A program made the translations under genes and the position numbers. From an uncultured cyanobacterium (lineage in GTDB: Bacteria > Cyanobacteriota > Cyanobacteriia > CACIAM-69d), in the NCBI GenBank assembly GCA_937894105.1, contig CALCTI010000368.1:1-5087 (forward strand): 5,087 nt of DNA. Reading direction: 5' to 3'. Positions within the stretch are counted from its first letter, which is position 1. The number at the start of each line of letters is the position of its first letter. Under the pieces are notes generated by a model that had not been told where the DNA came from, searched no databases, and saw nothing but the letters and a program-made list of their open reading frames with translations. Below are positions 1-5,087 of this stretch, one piece after another.

Positions 1-1
1 T

Positions 2-124
2 TTTTCCGGCAGGTTATACGGGCTGGTCCTCAGCGGCATTAAAGTGCTGGGGGCGATCACTCCCCTAGGTGGCACCGCGTTTATAGTGGGCTGGATTGCT
101 CTGGCGATCGCTCCCTGGCGGTAA
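2..124 (+). CDS. DUF423 family small membrane protein, C-terminal end only
   Basis: Forty codons and a TAA stop are readable; the start lies before the window. The residues begin FSGRLYGLVLSG, continue through KVLGAITPLGG and end in a hydrophobic stretch (TAFIVGWIALAIAP) followed by WR. The FSGSLY-like opening, the GAITPLGG turn and the final membrane helix match the C-terminus of the DUF423 family (E. coli YgdD-like), short integral membrane proteins of about 120-130 residues with no established biochemical role. The visible part would hold the loop between the third and fourth helices and the fourth helix. It ends 72 bp before ssrA and on the same strand. No terminator hairpin is evident in that gap. 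The family call rests on motif recall, not on a search. Confidence 0.8.
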   Translation, partial: FSGRLYGLVLSGIKVLGAITPLGGTAFIVGWIALAIAPWR

Positions 125-161
125 CGAGGCCGTGCCAACTCAACCTAAATTCCAACGTCAC

Positions 162-196
162 AAAAATTGCGTTAGTATATTGGATACAAATCACAC
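162..196 (+). promoter_or_regulatory. Possible ssrA promoter region
   Basis: The 72-bp gap upstream of the tmRNA is AT-rich. TACAAA at 185-190 lies 7-12 bases before the mature 5' end and matches four of six positions of a -10 box; TATATT at 176-181 is an alternative if a longer precursor is made. No convincing -35 box sits at the right spacing: TTGCGT at 167-172 is too close to both. This is a positional guess. Confidence 0.25.
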
Positions 197-583
197 GGGG
201 CTGTAATGGTTTCGACGTGTTGGCGAAAACTACGTTGTGATACAGGTCGAGAGCGAGCTACCTCTCGAAAATCAATGGCTCAAAACAAAGTAAATGCGAA
301 CAACATCGTTCCTTTCGCTCGTAAGGCTGCTGCCGTAGCTTAAAAACACCTCTTATAGGTTCGAGCACTCGATGACGGACTCCGTTAAAGTCACCGGGTA
401 AAACTCAACGGATGCGCTAATTGTAGTTCTTGAGTTCGATAATTAGCTAAGCCTTTAACTCAAGAATCCTACTGTTCGGGATAAGGAACAGTTCCCGCCT
501 TGCGGACTAAAAAGGCTAAACCTGTGAATGAGTGGCGTATTAATACCCAGGGCGGACGATGGGTTCGATTCCCTCCAGCTCCA
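197..583 (+). ncRNA. ssrA: Transfer-messenger RNA (tmRNA)
   Basis: tmRNA frees ribosomes stalled on broken mRNA and tags the nascent chain for proteolysis, working with SmpB. The 5' end GGGGCTGTAATGGTTTCGAC is the family signature. Bases 197-203 pair with 576-582 in a 7-bp acceptor stem whose third pair is G199-U580, the alanine identity element read by AlaRS; A583 is the discriminator. CCA is not encoded (TTA follows), so it must be added enzymatically. Helix 2 is seen as ACAGG 242-246 with CCTGT 521-525. A PK1-like stem is CGAGAG 248-253 with CTCTCG 262-267. A 10-bp stem joins 427-436 to 457-466. A compact pseudoknot of the cyanobacterial kind is CTGTTC 472-477 with GAACAG 486-491, loop GGGA 478-481 with TCCC 493-496. 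The next stem is GCCTT 497-501 with AAGGC 512-516. At 387 nt the length is normal. The T stem is irregular (see findings). Confidence 0.97.
296..343 (+). other. ssrA: tmRNA tag-peptide reading frame
   Basis: The resume codon is GCG at 296-298, preceded by the conserved GTAAAT context, and the frame ends at TAA 341-343. It encodes 15 residues, ANNIVPFARKAAAVA, added after the alanine carried by the tRNA-like domain. ANNIVPFARK is the start known from cyanobacterial tags. The hydrophobic end is the ClpXP/ClpAP-type degradation signal; here the last residues are VA rather than the more usual AA pair. Confidence 0.93.
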
Positions 584-792
584 TTATTTCAACTAAATCG
601 TTAATCCAACCTCTACAGCTTGCCGTTAGAAGAAGTTTTAATCTGGCTGCCTGTACTTGGGTAAAAGCGTAGGAAATTGGCGGATTAATTCATCAAAAAA
701 GTCTGGTTAGGGATGTCACAGGCTTCCCTTCAGCGATTACGATGGAGCTGGTGGCGTTAGGGCGTTTTTGGCCATATTTAAAGATGGGTTAG

Positions 793-828
793 TTCCCATG
801 GGAATGGGTACCCATTGGGGCGATCGCC
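793..828. repeat. Three abutting palindromes upstream of the p20 gene
   Basis: Three perfect palindromes occur in 36 bases: TTCCCATGGGAA at 793-804, ATGGGTACCCAT at 804-815 (sharing one base with the first) and GGCGATCGCC at 819-828, which contains a HIP1 octamer. ATGGG also appears at 784-788. The first two share the half-site ATGGG/CCCAT in different spacing, so the unit occurs five times in 32 bases. The position, 100-135 bases before the start codon, fits an operator, but no regulator family is recognised. Confidence 0.6.
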
Positions 829-833
829 AAAGT

Positions 834-839
834 TATAAC
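834..839 (+). promoter_or_regulatory. Possible -10 box for the p20 gene
   Basis: TATAAC matches five of six -10 consensus positions and lies directly after the palindrome cluster. No -35 box is seen at 16-18 bases upstream, where the palindromes sit, so the promoter would be of an activator-dependent or -35-less kind. A start about seven bases downstream would give a leader of roughly 80 bases. Unproven. Confidence 0.25.
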
Positions 840-927
840 GGCTAGACGGGGCGGCGAAATGGGAAGCGTTTTGCAAGGGTTTTCGCAAAGTTTTTAGGTT
901 TTTCAACTAGCACGGTGGCAAGTCACG

Positions 928-3318
928 ATGGCGTGGACCAGGCGAGAAGTATTAAAACTGGGGGGCGCTGCCCTGGCTGGAATTTGGGGTGGGGCGATCA
1001 CCGATATACCCACTGCCAGATCCGCCACCGGTGCAACTTTAACCGCAGGGGAGGCATTAGCGGCACCGTCGGGACGAAAGCGAGCGGTATTGGTGGGCAT
1101 TAATCGGTATTCCAAAGGGGCACTGGACTGGACCGTTAATGGGAGCGCGTCGCCGTTAATGGGATGTGTGACCGATGTGGAGATGGTGCGGGATACGCTG
1201 ATTCAGCGCTTTGGATTTGCGCCGGGGGACATTGTTACCCTGACCGATAAGGCGGCGACGCGGGGGGATATTCAAGAGGCGATCGCCCAAACCTTTGGTC
1301 CCCTTTCAACCCAGGATACGGCGCTGTTTCATTTCAGCGGCTGCGGTACCGAATGGGTATGGGGGCAGGACGGAGAGGGAGAGGGAGAATTAAAGCGGGC
1401 GCGGGCGCTGGTGCCGTTCAATGGGCAAGTGCCTGGGTCGGCGACGGCAGTGTTTCAAGATTTACCGGTGGCGGAGATATTGGGCTCCCTAAATGGGGTG
1501 GGCAGCCGTCGCACCGTTGCGGTGATTGATGCCAGCTATGGGGGCAGCGGCGGGGTGTTGTCCCCTGGGATTGGGCGAGGGCGATCGCGATTGATCCCCT
1601 GTCGCGGCCAGTTAGAAGAAAGGTATCGAGGGCAAAACCTGGGGCAAGCCCTGTCCCTAAAGCAGTGGCCCCAAGGGGTCGTGGTGGAGGCGGGGCGCGG
1701 CGGCTCGGCGGTGTTATTGCCCGGGGGGCGGTTGTGGGCTGGGGCCCTTACCTATCAGTTGGTGCAAGGGTTTTGGCAACTGGTGCCGCCGCGCACGGTA
1801 CACATTGATTTGGGACCCACGTTGGCTCACGCTAGCTTGACCGTGGGTGATCGCGAGATTCCGTCGGTGCTGGGGCGGGTTCCCTTTGATTCAGAAAGCG
1901 CCCAGGGGGCAGGAGATTTTCCCATTGTGCCCACGGAGCCTCCCACGGAAGCGGCCGGCTCGGTGATTAATGAGAGCGGCGGCGTCCCTCGGGTGCAGTT
2001 GGCGGGATTGGATCCGCTGATGCTTTACAACACCAGCAGCGGGTCGATTTTTGAAGCGATCGCCCCCAATAGCAAAGAAACACCAGGATCATCTTTTTTC
2101 AGCGGCACCCTCACCAAAAAGGAGAAGCAGGACAGGGGCGCGGGCAAAGACAATGCCACGGCGAAAGGGGATAGCAATGGGGGGGCTGGCGTCAATAATC
2201 TGTGGCTGCTGCGCGATCGCCAGGGACTGCAAGGAAACCTGGTGCCGGTGGTTAAAACCCCTGGTAACGCCCTGGTGGAAGGGCAACAGTTTCGCGAGTG
2301 CGGGCGGTTGATGCCGACCAGCTTGTCAGTGATTGTGGCGGTGGACAATGGTTTGGAGCGTATCGAACGGGTGGATGCCATCAGCGCTTTGACGGGGGTT
2401 GCCTATGTGGAAATTGCAGCCGATGCCCAAGCTCCCGCTGATATTGCCTTTGGTCGCCCTCGGGAAGGGCCCCTGCCGGGACGATCTGGAGAAGAGGCCT
2501 CTTACTTTAATCGTTACGGTTTATTCTCTGTGGACGGTGCCGTGATTCCGTCAACGTTAATTTCTGGGGACGAAGCGGTGAAAGTGGCGGTGCAGCGTAT
2601 GGCGCCCGCCCTGAAATCGCGATTGGCGGAAAAATGGCTGCACCTGACCGATAACTGCTACCAAAGTGCGATTCCCTTACAAACTCGCCTGGTTCTCGAC
2701 GGACCTAAGCCCTTGCCCGCTCGATATCCTTTTACGGCTGGGACTCCGCCCTTTAGCGGCTCCGCCGTGTCCACCCCGCCTAAGGGCATCCCCATTTCTA
2801 AAACTCTTTCAAAAGAAACGTTAAAAAAGTCCCAGAAACCTGGCAGTGTTCCCCACACGTTAACGGTGCCCACGTTGCCCATTAGTGCGCCGTTGCGTAT
2901 TGATATTGCGAGCCAGTGCGATCGCCCCCTGTACCCGCTGGTATTTGCTTTTGACTCCATGGGGGGTGCGTTTGGCTATGTGCCTAGCCAAAGCTGGACC
3001 TTGGGACCCGGTACTGTTCAAACGTTGTTTAAGGAGTCGCCTTGGATGCTTCCCAGCCAACCCACAACGGTTAATAGCTATGTGCTGGTGGGACAAAACC
3101 CCTGGACACGAGTGCGGGAGCAATGGGACCTGGTGCAACGCCCGGGGGGAGGAGCCGGGATGGTGCCTTTGGAAAATCCCGTGGCTTTGGTGCGCGCAGC
3201 CATTAGCGATTTAGGAGCCACCTGTGCTTTTGGCTTACCGAATGGGGACGGGGGCGATCGCCCGCTGCTAGACTTGCGCCAGTGGGTCTCCCTACGCCTA
3301 TCCTATCGAGTGGTGTAA
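928..3318 (+). CDS. Tat-exported pseudo-orthocaspase (caspase-like p20 domain protein, predicted inactive)
   Basis: 796 residues. Residues 4-10 (TRREVLK) form a twin-arginine motif followed by a hydrophobic stretch (about 11-25), and AxA sites near 43-45 could be cut; this fixes the ATG at 928, although only a weak GGTGG at 914-918 precedes it. Residues about 51-290 are a caspase/metacaspase p20 fold: KRAVLVGINRY, MGCVTD, RFGF, LTDKAATR, LFHFSG, VAVIDAS and GALTYQLVQ appear in family order. The catalytic His of SGHG is Cys139 (SGCG) and the catalytic Cys of DxCHSG is Ser203 (DASYGG); Asp201 is kept. Pseudo-orthocaspases with Tyr/Ser in these places are known in cyanobacteria, so peptidase activity is unlikely. 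Residues about 380-425 and 600-650 are low-complexity linkers. The remaining C-terminal segments (about 425-590 and 650-796) are conserved-looking but of no function I recognise. It is followed after 181 bp by the amidase gene. Confidence 0.88.
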   Translation: MAWTRREVLKLGGAALAGIWGGAITDIPTARSATGATLTAGEALAAPSGRKRAVLVGINRYSKGALDWTVNGSASPLMGCVTDVEMVRDTLIQRFGFAPGDIVTLTDKAATRGDIQEAIAQTFGPLSTQDTALFHFSGCGTEWVWGQDGEGEGELKRARALVPFNGQVPGSATAVFQDLPVAEILGSLNGVGSRRTVAVIDASYGGSGGVLSPGIGRGRSRLIPCRGQLEERYRGQNLGQALSLKQWPQGVVVEAGRGGSAVLLPGGRLWAGALTYQLVQGFWQLVPPRTVHIDLGPTLAHASLTVGDREIPSVLGRVPFDSESAQGAGDFPIVPTEPPTEAAGSVINESGGVPRVQLAGLDPLMLYNTSSGSIFEAIAPNSKETPGSSFFSGTLTKKEKQDRGAGKDNATAKGDSNGGAGVNNLWLLRDRQGLQGNLVPVVKTPGNALVEGQQFRECGRLMPTSLSVIVAVDNGLERIERVDAISALTGVAYVEIAADAQAPADIAFGRPREGPLPGRSGEEASYFNRYGLFSVDGAVIPSTLISGDEAVKVAVQRMAPALKSRLAEKWLHLTDNCYQSAIPLQTRLVLDGPKPLPARYPFTAGTPPFSGSAVSTPPKGIPISKTLSKETLKKSQKPGSVPHTLTVPTLPISAPLRIDIASQCDRPLYPLVFAFDSMGGAFGYVPSQSWTLGPGTVQTLFKESPWMLPSQPTTVNSYVLVGQNPWTRVREQWDLVQRPGGGAGMVPLENPVALVRAAISDLGATCAFGLPNGDGGDRPLLDLRQWVSLRLSYRVV

Positions 3319-3338
3319 AGTCGTAAAGGTTTAAACCG

Positions 3339-3362
3339 AGCATTAACTGGGTTTCTAATGCT
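3339..3362 (+). terminator. Weak hairpin after the p20 gene, possible terminator
   Basis: AGCATTA at 3339-3345 pairs with TAATGCT at 3356-3362 (7 bp, 10-base loop), 21 bases after the stop codon. Downstream sequence is T-rich but interrupted (CTTTTA, GTTTA, GTTTTTA), so it is not a classic terminator. GGTTTAAACC, a 10-bp palindrome at 3328-3337, lies just before, and its AAACC could compete by pairing with GGTTT at 3350-3354. Confidence 0.25.
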
Positions 3363-3387
3363 GCGTCTTTTACTGCGTTTACTGCGT
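3361..3387 (+). repeat. Short direct repeats CTGCGT in the amidase leader
   Basis: CTGCGT occurs at 3361-3366, 3373-3378 and 3382-3387, each followed by a T-run ending in A. The inner part is an exact tandem duplication of TTTACTGCG (3369-3377 and 3378-3386). It may be simple slippage or a binding-site array. Confidence 0.6.
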
Positions 3388-3396
3388 TTTTATAGA
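3369..3396 (+). promoter_or_regulatory. Possible promoter of the amidase gene
   Basis: TTTACT (3369-3374) and TATAGA (3391-3396) are spaced by 16 bases and resemble -35 and -10 boxes (four and five of six matches at best). They overlap the CTGCGT repeats. Transcription from here would leave a leader of about 95 bases before the ATG at 3500. The gap after the p20 gene makes a separate promoter reasonable, but read-through cannot be excluded. Confidence 0.28.
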
Positions 3397-3424
3397 GATC
3401 CGGTCCGGCTTTCTCCCCCTTCAC

Positions 3425-3452
3425 AGGGCTTTATAGGGCTCTCGATAGGGCT
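3425..3452 (+). repeat. AGGGCT direct repeats in the amidase leader
   Basis: AGGGCT occurs at 3425-3430, 3435-3440 and 3447-3452, at spacings of 10 and 12 bases. The last two are within the longer repeat ATAGGGCT (3433-3440, 3445-3452), and a fourth related unit, CGGCTTTAT, follows at 3457-3465. The near-helical spacing would place the copies on one DNA face. No known regulator is recognised. Confidence 0.5.
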
Positions 3453-3499
3453 TTTTCGGCTTTATCTCGAACTGGCGTTTATCGCTTTTTTCTCCGTCC

Positions 3500-5011
3500 A
3501 TGGTCCCTAAGATTTCGGCGTTGCGCTTTCGTTTTCCCTATGCGGCCACTGCGATCGCCGTTTTGGGTAGTTTGGCAATCGCCCTGCCCGCCCGTGCTGA
3601 CCGGCTAGTGCGCTGGAACTTTGACGGCAGCCGAGGACAGCTAACCTTTGTCACGGACGAGCCGGTGCGTCCCCAGGCGCGAATTATTGATAATCCCCGG
3701 CGCTTGGTGATTGACCTGCCGGGCATTAATTGGACACGCAGCACCGCCGAGCGATTGTTTCAGGGGTCAGTGCGCTCCGTGCGCGTGGGACAGGTAGAGC
3801 CAGGGGTCACCCGCCTGGTGGTGGAACTGGGTCCCAATGAACGATTAAGCTCGTTTCAGGTGCGGGTGCAGCATTTAGGGGGTAACCGCTGGACGATTCA
3901 GGGGCTACCCACGGCGATCGCGGCTCAACCTCGCCCCCTTCCCCGTCGCCCGCTCCCCCCCAGATCCTCACCGCGCCCTCCCATTCGCACTGCCCCCCCT
4001 CAGCTCAGTCAGGGTCAGGAACGATGGGTGCCGGGTGCCTTGGAGGAAGTGCTGGAGCGTAACCGCGATCGCGGCGTCTCCGGGACGGGAGCATCGTCCA
4101 CCGCCGTAACGGTCACTAATTTTTCCGTTGACAACGATGCCCTGCGCCTCCAAACCAGCGGCGGCGCGCCCCAGGTGCAAACCTACGACGGCATTGGCGG
4201 GCGTCAACTCATTATTGAACTGAGCAACGCCCGATTTCGCGGCACCGCTGATCGGCTGGTGAATCGCCTAGGGGTAGCGCGGGCAATTTTGTCCCAAGTG
4301 GATCGGAATCGGGTTCGCCTTACCCTAAACCTGGTGCCCAACGGCACCGCATTTAGAAACCAAACGGCCCGCACCAATACCGTAGTATACACCCCCTTAC
4401 CCGGACCCGTACGCCACCCACACGCCCAGCCACCCAAAGGCGGCTCGTTTCCCACGGGACCGTTACCCACGGTGCAAGGTCGTCGGCTGGTAATTATTGA
4501 TCCGGGGCACGGGGGGCGCGATCCAGGGGCGATCGGCATTGGCGGTCTTCAGGAAAAACGCATTGTCCTGGATATTTCCCGCCAGGTGGCTAGCCTGCTG
4601 CAACAGCAAGGGGTCTCGGTGGTGATGACCCGCAGCGATGATCGCTTTATTTCCCTTCAGGGGCGAGCGGCGATCGCCAACCGCACCAATGCCGCCGCTT
4701 TTGTGAGCATCCACGCCAACGCCATTAGCCTCAGACGCCCCGACGTGAACGGTGTGGAGACCTACTATTTTTCCAACAATGCCCTGGCCCAGTCCATCCA
4801 CCGCAGCATTCGCCAAACCTTTCCGGAACAGCGCGATCGCGGAGTTAAGCGAGCCCGATTTTTTGTGATTCGTCGCACTCGCATGCCTGCTAGCCTGGTG
4901 GAGGTGGGCTTTGTGACCGGCAACCAGGATTCCATTTGGCTGCGGGACCCTCGATGGCGATCGCGCATGGCTCGGTATATCTCCATCGGTATTTTGAACT
5001 ATTTACGTTAG
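3500..5011 (+). CDS. amiC: N-acetylmuramoyl-L-alanine amidase with two AMIN domains
   Basis: 503 residues. The enzyme hydrolyses the bond between N-acetylmuramic acid and L-alanine in peptidoglycan; in cyanobacteria such amidases act in septal wall splitting and, in filamentous species, in drilling cell-joining nanopores. A Sec signal is visible: basic start, hydrophobic core about 14-30, cut likely after ALPARA (residue 33). AMIN domains, which bind the cell wall, cover about 36-135 and 203-295, with a Pro/Arg-rich linker at 141-170. The Amidase_3 catalytic domain covers about 329-501. Zinc ligands are His337 (DPGHGG), Glu352 (LQEK) and His405 (SIHAN); the catalytic Glu is 468 (LVEVGF). Only about 60 residues separate His405 and Glu468, leaving no room for the autoinhibitory helix of AmiA/B/C proteins in E. 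coli relatives. No Shine-Dalgarno is seen; a pyrimidine tract (3485-3495) precedes ATG. The ATG is chosen because it gives an intact signal peptide. Confidence 0.95.
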   Translation: MVPKISALRFRFPYAATAIAVLGSLAIALPARADRLVRWNFDGSRGQLTFVTDEPVRPQARIIDNPRRLVIDLPGINWTRSTAERLFQGSVRSVRVGQVEPGVTRLVVELGPNERLSSFQVRVQHLGGNRWTIQGLPTAIAAQPRPLPRRPLPPRSSPRPPIRTAPPQLSQGQERWVPGALEEVLERNRDRGVSGTGASSTAVTVTNFSVDNDALRLQTSGGAPQVQTYDGIGGRQLIIELSNARFRGTADRLVNRLGVARAILSQVDRNRVRLTLNLVPNGTAFRNQTARTNTVVYTPLPGPVRHPHAQPPKGGSFPTGPLPTVQGRRLVIIDPGHGGRDPGAIGIGGLQEKRIVLDISRQVASLLQQQGVSVVMTRSDDRFISLQGRAAIANRTNAAAFVSIHANAISLRRPDVNGVETYYFSNNALAQSIHRSIRQTFPEQRDRGVKRARFFVIRRTRMPASLVEVGFVTGNQDSIWLRDPRWRSRMARYISIGILNYLR

Positions 5012-5067
5012 TTGCCCATTACGTTAATTTTCCATCGCTTTGAATTTTTATTGCGTTAATTGCACAA

Positions 5068-5087
5068 ATGGTGACAGATCCTTCTTC
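5068..5087 (+). CDS. Possible start of the next gene, cut by the window
   Basis: ATG at 5068 opens a frame reading MVTDPS to the window edge, 56 bases after the amidase stop. No ribosome-binding site precedes it. The gap 5012-5067 is AT-rich and carries CGTTAATT twice (5022-5029 and 5054-5061). Too little is visible to name it; a reading frame of six codons can occur by chance. Confidence 0.3.

Larger units (their letters stand above)
584..927. other. Intergenic region between ssrA and the p20 protein gene
   Basis: No coding region is supported in these 344 bases. The only frames are very short; the longest ATG frame noticed on the + strand starts at 709 and stops after 15 codons without a ribosome-binding site. 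No hairpin followed by a T-run was found after ssrA, so no ssrA terminator is assigned. The part up to about 730 is more AT-rich than the remainder. The second half carries the palindrome cluster (793-828) and a -10-like box. Confidence 0.6.
104..4964. repeat. HIP1 octamers (GCGATCGC), 14 copies
   Basis: The palindrome GCGATCGC starts at 104, 820, 1279, 1581, 2056, 2213, 2918, 3254, 3551, 3914, 4065, 4670, 4833 and 4957, about one per 360 bases where one per 65 kb is expected for random equal-base DNA. This is Highly Iterated Palindrome 1 of cyanobacteria. Thirteen copies lie in genes, read in all three frames (for example as AIA or RDR), and one is in the intergenic palindrome cluster. The even spread argues against a recently acquired segment. 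Confidence 0.95.

Noticed and set aside
709..756. Small + strand frame of 15 codons between ssrA and the p20 gene
   Set aside because: Very short, Trp/Arg-rich, no ribosome-binding site, no sign of selection.
793..828. CRISPR or mobile-element end in the palindrome cluster
   Set aside because: There are no repeat-spacer units, no target duplication and no transposase; the palindromes are too short and differ from each other.
871..899. TTGCAA followed by TTAGGT as a promoter close to the p20 gene
   Set aside because: Spacing is about right but the -10 match is poor; TATAAC at 834-839 is better.
903..1115. Reverse-strand frame of 70 codons over the p20 gene start
   Set aside because: It is antisense to the Tat signal region, has no recognisable domain and covers the promoter-proximal region by chance of GC-rich codons.
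2025..2381. Reverse-strand frame of 118 codons in the p20 gene linker
   Set aside because: Its product is low-complexity Ser/Leu/Pro/Arg sequence antisense to the linker; a shadow of the true + frame.
3400..3408. CCGGTCCGG motif in the amidase leader
   Set aside because: It is a 9-base chance repeat of CCGG with no second copy or positional meaning.
3203..3424. Reverse-strand frame spanning the end of the p20 gene into the leader
   Set aside because: Most of it is antisense to conserved-looking coding sequence, and no ribosome site or family match is visible.
4204..4816. Two overlapping reverse-strand frames (111 and 117 codons) in the amidase gene
   Set aside because: They are antisense to AMIN2 and the catalytic domain, where the + frame has all zinc-site motifs.

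Overview
The window reads as a piece of cyanobacterial chromosome. The octamer GCGATCGC (HIP1, abundant in many cyanobacterial genomes) occurs 14 times in 5.1 kb. The tmRNA tag (ANNIVPFARKAAAVA) is of the cyanobacterial type, the tmRNA has the compact extra pseudoknots known from cyanobacteria, and the two complete proteins belong to families typical of the phylum. Genus cannot be read from the sequence. All genes seen lie on the + strand.

Layout: (a) 2-124, the last 40 codons of a small membrane protein of the DUF423 family; (b) 197-583, the tmRNA gene ssrA, with its tag frame at 296-343 and no encoded CCA end; (c) 584-927, a gene-free stretch holding three consecutive short palindromes (793-828) just upstream of a -10-like TATAAC; (d) 928-3318, a 796-residue protein with a twin-arginine signal and a caspase-like p20 domain whose catalytic His and Cys are replaced by Cys139 and Ser203, i.e. 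a pseudo-orthocaspase; (e) 3319-3499, a leader region rich in pyrimidine tracts and short direct repeats; (f) 3500-5011, a 503-residue N-acetylmuramoyl-L-alanine amidase (AmiC type) with a Sec signal, two AMIN domains and a complete zinc site; (g) 5012-5087, a short AT-rich gap and a possible start of the next gene at 5068.

Function: ssrA and the DUF423 gene look like ordinary neighbours with no evident link to the rest. The two large genes are co-directional, 181 bp apart, and both products are predicted to be exported, the p20 protein by Tat and the amidase by Sec. Both would therefore work in the periplasm or cell wall. The amidase cuts peptide stems from peptidoglycan; the p20 protein is predicted to have lost peptidase activity and may act as a binding or scaffold protein. 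A functional link between the two is only inferred from position and export. The most distinctive observation is the Cys/Ser replacement in the p20 domain; the rest of the window is mostly ordinary cyanobacterial housekeeping sequence.
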